Origin: Streptomyces aculeolatus
Lineage (GTDB): Bacteria > Actinomycetota > Actinomycetes > Streptomycetales > Streptomycetaceae
Reading direction: 5' to 3'
NCBI RefSeq assembly: GCF_020400605.1
Contig: NZ_JAINRD010000011.1
Location: forward strand, 62,001-126,000
DNA: 64,000 bases
In this document: in pieces, positions 60,807 to 64,000 of the stretch
Numbering within the stretch: the stretch's first letter is position 1
How the letters are laid out: each line of letters opens with the position of its first letter
Program-made: the position numbers and the translations under genes
The notes under the pieces: model-generated
What the model was told of the DNA's origin: nothing
Database searches by the model: none
What the model saw: only the letters and a program-made list of their open reading frames with translations

Positions 60807-62062
60807 GCGCCGGACCGCCGGACGCCCCGTCCGGCGTCCGGGCGGCCGACCCGGTGACCGACGACGCGGCGGCCGACGAGGCGGCGGCCCCGGTGCCCGA
60901 TCCGCTGCGCGGGCAGACGCTCGCGGAGTCGCGCCGGCGGACGTCGGTGAAGTGGCGCGCGTATCCGCCCGACGTGCTGCCGCTGTGGGTCGCCGAGATG
61001 GACACGCGGCTCGCGGCCCCCATCGCCGAGGCGGTGCACGAGGCGATCGACCTGGGCGACACGGGGTACGCGACCGTCGAGCCGTACGCGCGGGCGCTCG
61101 CGGACTTCGCGGGGCGGCGCTGGGACTGGCAGGTGCCGGCCGAGCGGATCGCCCTCGTGCCCGACGTGATGCGCGGCATCGTCGAGGTGCTGAAGCTGAT
61201 CACGTCCCCGGACGACGCCGTCGTCGTCAACTCCCCGGTCTACCCGCCGTTCTACGCCTTCACAGAACACCTGGGGCTGCGCGTGGTCGAGGCCCCGCTC
61301 GGCGCCGGCCGCCGCATCGACTTCGACGCCCTGGCCGCGGCGTTCACCGCCGCCAGGGCCGGCGGCCACCGCGCGGCGTACCTGCTGAGCAGCCCGCACA
61401 ACCCGACCGGCACCGTGCACACCGCCGCCGAGCTGGCCCGGGTCGCCGCGCTCGCCGGGGAGCACGGGGTGCGGGTCGTCGCCGACGAGATCCACGCCCC
61501 GCTGGTGCCGCCGGGCACCGGTGCCCGGCACGTGCCGTACCTGACCGTGCCGGGCGCGGAGCGGGGCTTCGCGCTGCTGTCGGCGTCGAAGGCGTGGAAC
61601 CTGGCGGGGCTGAAGGCGGCGGTGGCCGTCGCCGGCGAGGAGTCGGCGGGCGAGCTGGCGCTGATACCGGAGGAGGTCGCGGCCGGGGCCAGCCACCTGG
61701 GGGTCATCGCGCACGTGGCGGCCCTCCGGCACGGCGGCCCGTGGCTCGACGCGCTGCTCGCCGGGCTGGACGGCAACCGCCGGCTGCTCGGCCGGCTGCT
61801 CGCGGAGCGGCTGCCGGGCGTGGAGTACCACGTCCCGGACGGTACGTTCCTGGCCTGGCTGGACTGCCGGGAGCTGGGCCTCGGGGACGACCCCGCGGCG
61901 GTGTTCCTGGAGCGCGGGCGCGTGGCGCTGGCGTCGGGGATCCCGTTCGGCACGGGCGGCGCCGGCCACGCGCGGCTCAACTTCGCCACCTCGCCCGAGG
62001 TGCTGACCGAGGCGGTGGACCGGATGGCCGCCGCGTTGCCCCAGCCGGGAGGCAGGCCATGA
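60803..62062 (+). CDS. MalY/PatB-type PLP-dependent aminotransferase / cystathionine beta-lyase
   Basis: A 419-residue fold-type I PLP enzyme. The first 35 residues are a disordered Ala/Asp-rich leader. RTSVKWRAYPPDVLPLWVAEMD is the MalY/PatB hallmark, NSPVYPPFY binds cofactor, SSPHNPTG and VVADEIHAPL are further class I blocks, and Lys263 in SASKAWNLAGLK is the Schiff-base lysine. The group splits cystathionine or other cysteine S-conjugates. The stop overlaps the amidase ATG (ATGA at 62059-62062), so the two act together; a carbon-sulfur lyase plus amidase could process S-conjugates or amides. Confidence 0.9.
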   Translation: MSAGPPDAPSGVRAADPVTDDAAADEAAAPVPDPLRGQTLAESRRRTSVKWRAYPPDVLPLWVAEMDTRLAAPIAEAVHEAIDLGDTGYATVEPYARALADFAGRRWDWQVPAERIALVPDVMRGIVEVLKLITSPDDAVVVNSPVYPPFYAFTEHLGLRVVEAPLGAGRRIDFDALAAAFTAARAGGHRAAYLLSSPHNPTGTVHTAAELARVAALAGEHGVRVVADEIHAPLVPPGTGARHVPYLTVPGAERGFALLSASKAWNLAGLKAAVAVAGEESAGELALIPEEVAAGASHLGVIAHVAALRHGGPWLDALLAGLDGNRRLLGRLLAERLPGVEYHVPDGTFLAWLDCRELGLGDDPAAVFLERGRVALASGIPFGTGGAGHARLNFATSPEVLTEAVDRMAAALPQPGGRP

Positions 62063-63576
62063 CCGACGACGTCACCGAGGACCGGAAGAACGGCGGCACC
62101 ACCCGGGAACGCGGCACCGCGGCGCCCGCCGGCCGCGGGCCCGTCCACGCCTTCCGCGACGACGCCCTCGGCGCGCACGACGCCGTCGGCCTCGCCAGGC
62201 TCGTCCGCGCCGGCGAGGTCGGCGCGGGGGAGCTGGCCCGTGCCGCGGTCGAGCGCATCCGGCTCGTCGAGCCCGAACTGCACGCCGTCGCCGTCCCGGC
62301 CTACGACACGTACGACCCGGACGAGGCGGACAAGGCATACGAGGCGGACCGCGCGACCGGCGGCCCGCTCGCCGGAGTGCCCACCCTGCTGAAGGACAAC
62401 ACCGACTACGGCGGCCTGCCCACCGGGCACGGCAGCGCCGCGTTCACGCCGCACGCCGCGCCGCGGCACGCGCCGTTCACGCGCCAGTTCCTCAGCACGG
62501 GCATGACGTTCCTCGGCAAGACCCGGCTGCCGGAGTTCGGCTTCAACGCCAGCACGGAGTACGAGAACGACGAGCCCGTCCGCAACCCCTGGCACCCGTC
62601 CTACTCCCCCGGCGGCTCCTCCGGCGGCAGCGCCGCGCTCGTCGCCTCCGGGGCCGTGCCGATCGCCCACGCCAACGACGGCGGCGGCTCGATCCGCATC
62701 CCCGCGGCGTGCTGCGGGCTCGTCGGCCTCAAGCCCACCCGGGGCCGGGTCGTGGCCAACGAGACGGGCCGCAGGCTGCCCATCGACATGGTCGGCGACG
62801 GCGTCCTGAGCCGGTCCGTGCGCGACACCGCCGCGTTCCTCGCCGCGGCAGAACGGCACTGGCGCAACCCGCGGATGCCCCCGCTCGGCCTGGTCGAGGG
62901 CCCGGGCACGCGCCGCCTGCGGATCGGCCTGGTGGCCGAGTCGCCGACGGGCGCGGCGACCGACGCGGCCACGCGCGCGGCCGTCGCGGCCGTGGCCCTC
63001 GCGCTGGAGGGGCAGGGGCACGCGGTCGAGCCGTACGCGCTGCCACTCGACGGCCGCTTCGAGCAGGACTTCATCTCGTACTGGGGGATGCTCGCCTTCC
63101 TCGCCGGCGCCGGCGGGCGGTTCGTGTACGACCGGCACTTCGACGGCCGCCGGATGGACGGGCTGAGCAAGGGCCTGCGGGCGACGTACCTGCGCCGGAT
63201 GCACACCACCCCGGCGTTCCTGCGCCGGCTGCGCCGCGCGGCGGACGAGGCGTACGACGCGGCGCTCACGCGCTACGACGTGCTGCTGTCCCCGGTCCTC
63301 GCGCACACCACCCCGCGGCTGGGGCACCTGTCGCCCAACGTCCCGTACGAGGAACTGCTGAACCGCCTCCGGGCGTACGTGGCCTTCACCCCCATCAACA
63401 ACATCAACGGCAGCCCGGCCATCTCCCTGCCCGCCCCGGCGGCCGACCCGGCACCCGCGGGCGGCGTACCGGCCGGGGTGATGCTGTCGGCGGCCCACGG
63501 CGACGAACGCACGCTGCTGGAACTGGCCTTCGCCCTGGAGGCCGACCGGCCCTGGCGCCGGATCCAGGACGCCTGA
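62059..63576 (+). CDS. Amidase-signature family amidase
   Basis: A 505-residue amidase with the complete Ser-cisSer-Lys triad: Lys112 (TLLKDNTDYGG), cis-Ser187 (PGGSSGGSAALVASG) and nucleophile Ser211 (NDGGGSIRIPAACCGLVG). The 24-residue gap between the serines equals that in fatty acid amide hydrolase. FTPINNINGSPAISLP near the end is the second conserved block. It is longer than small GatA-like amidases owing to a disordered 25-residue start. Translationally coupled to the MalY-type gene. Substrate unknown; a 6-aminohexanoate-cyclic-dimer-hydrolase-like amidase is possible by general resemblance. Confidence 0.9.
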   Translation: MTDDVTEDRKNGGTTRERGTAAPAGRGPVHAFRDDALGAHDAVGLARLVRAGEVGAGELARAAVERIRLVEPELHAVAVPAYDTYDPDEADKAYEADRATGGPLAGVPTLLKDNTDYGGLPTGHGSAAFTPHAAPRHAPFTRQFLSTGMTFLGKTRLPEFGFNASTEYENDEPVRNPWHPSYSPGGSSGGSAALVASGAVPIAHANDGGGSIRIPAACCGLVGLKPTRGRVVANETGRRLPIDMVGDGVLSRSVRDTAAFLAAAERHWRNPRMPPLGLVEGPGTRRLRIGLVAESPTGAATDAATRAAVAAVALALEGQGHAVEPYALPLDGRFEQDFISYWGMLAFLAGAGGRFVYDRHFDGRRMDGLSKGLRATYLRRMHTTPAFLRRLRRAADEAYDAALTRYDVLLSPVLAHTTPRLGHLSPNVPYEELLNRLRAYVAFTPINNINGSPAISLPAPAADPAPAGGVPAGVMLSAAHGDERTLLELAFALEADRPWRRIQDA

Positions 63577-63592
63577 GGGACCGGGGAAGCGG

Positions 63593-63661
63593 ATGGTGCT
63601 CGGCAAACTGGTGAAGCTACGCGCATTCGAGCCACCGGAGGCGGACGCGCTCCGGCGGTGA
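63593..63661 (+). pseudogene. 22-codon remnant of a GNAT acetyltransferase gene
   Basis: The frame reads MVLGKLVKLRAFEPPEADAL then RR and a stop. GKLVKLRAFEPPEADAL is what the first strand and helix of RimJ-type GNAT N-acetyltransferases look like, yet the frame stops there and no continuation is seen in other frames. GGGGAAG precedes the ATG. It is best explained as a decayed or truncated gene behind the amidase. Confidence 0.5.
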
Positions 63662-63718
63662 GGCCGGGGACCGCGACCCCACCCCCCGCTCCCGGCTCCC
63701 GGCCGCCACCGGAACGGA

Positions 63719-63752
63719 CCAGGTGCCCGGCCGGGAGTGGCCGGGCACCTGG
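63719..63752. terminator. Terminator hairpin, 14-bp perfect stem
   Basis: CCAGGTGCCCGGCC (63719-63732) and GGCCGGGCACCTGG (63739-63752) pair perfectly with a 6-base loop. It ends the amidase transcript, and may act on read-through from the other side. Confidence 0.75.
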
Positions 63753-63810
63753 GGTCGGCGACGGGTGGTTCGGCGTGCCGCCCGGTCGCCGGGCCGGCCC
63801 GGGGGCCGGT

Positions 63811-63841
63811 CCGTCGTCGCCGCCCCTCGCGGCGACGACGG
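63811..63841 (-). terminator. Terminator hairpin after the ThuA-like gene, 13-bp perfect stem
   Basis: CCGTCGTCGCCGC (63811-63823) and GCGGCGACGACGG (63829-63841) pair perfectly with a 5-base loop, 15 bp downstream of the ThuA-like stop on the minus strand. Confidence 0.72.
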
Positions 63842-63856
63842 GTCCTCTGGGCGGGG

Positions 63857-64000
63857 TCAGCCGCAGTCGGCCTCTATCGCGCCCGCCGACCAGCGGACGC
63901 CGCCGAGGAGGTGGCGTACGAAGTCCGGCTCCGCGTACGACTCGGCGGTGTGACCGCCGCCGGTGTAGAACGACCGGCCGCCCTCGTACTCCTGGCACCA
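63857..64000 (-). CDS. ThuA-domain protein, C-terminal fragment (cut by the window edge)
   Basis: Only the last 47 codons are inside the window. They read WCQEYEGGRSFYTGGGHTAE near the cut end, then SYAEPDFVRHLLGGVRWSAG and a short tail ending in Cys-Gly. The GRSFYTGxGH and HLLGGxRWxAG motifs are diagnostic of ThuA-like (trehalose utilisation, glutamine-amidotransferase-like) domains, often part of secreted multidomain sugar-related proteins in Streptomyces. Length and other domains cannot be judged. Confidence 0.82.
   Translation of the reverse strand, partial: WCQEYEGGRSFYTGGGHTAESYAEPDFVRHLLGGVRWSAGAIEADCG

Overview
The window is a stretch of chromosome from a high-GC actinomycete, most likely a Streptomyces or close relative. 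The evidence is the very high GC with strong third-position bias, many GTG starts and one TTG start, ATGA/GTGA stop-start overlaps, and actinomycete families (AfsR/SARP regulator, DUF574 methyltransferase, DUF5753 HTH protein, F420-type LLM oxidoreductase). No tRNA, rRNA, transposase, phage gene, CRISPR array or replication origin was found. About 55 genes are packed closely, with hairpins between convergent pairs.

Layout: 0.4-2.6 kb holds a quinone oxidoreductase, a DUF574 methyltransferase with a switch-like leader, and an NTF2-like protein. 2.8-8.3 kb holds a predicted biological-conflict operon: a small CATRA-associated protein, a membrane-anchored CATRA protein, a TPR-CHAT protease with its Cys-His dyad intact, and an unrecognised beta-rich protein behind a 13-bp tandem repeat. 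8.4-12.9 kb holds a CMD protein plus SigJ-type sigma factor, a coiled-coil protein, and an ArsR-type regulator with its MFS exporter. 12.9-17 kb holds a PcaR-type IclR regulator, an aldehyde dehydrogenase and a two-subunit CoA-transferase; with a PcaF-like thiolase at 29.6 kb they form a scattered beta-ketoadipate-type aromatic pathway. 18.9-20.4 kb holds a rifampicin monooxygenase (rox) preceded by a near-consensus rifamycin-associated element. 21.6-23.8 kb holds a TetR regulator divergent from a stand-alone CYP102-type P450.

23.8-32.3 kb holds a DUF6777-like lipoprotein, DUF1992 protein, Tat-exported sulfatase, PoxB-type enzyme, the thiolase and an LLM oxidoreductase. 33.4-40.2 kb is a translationally coupled operon for a PepT-type ABC importer (binding lipoprotein, permease, fused permease-ATPase, ATPase) ending in an N-acetylneuraminate-lyase-like aldolase. 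With the secreted sialidase at 46.4 kb it suggests release, import and cleavage of sialic acid. An MMPL exporter and a 1,180-residue SARP regulator lie between. 47.8-53.1 kb holds an MFS transporter, a KstD-like flavoprotein, two DUF202 membrane proteins and an unusual fusion of a gluconokinase-like P-loop domain to a metallo-beta-lactamase-fold hydrolase.

53.2-60.1 kb is acyl-CoA metabolism: an APH-like phosphotransferase, acyl-CoA dehydrogenase, SDR, BKACE protein, MaoC hydratase and three TetR regulators. Inverted repeats shared between the TetR promoters and neighbouring promoters suggest the regulons. The window closes with a DUF402 protein, a MalY-type aminotransferase coupled to an amidase, a 22-codon GNAT remnant and the 3' end of a ThuA-domain gene.
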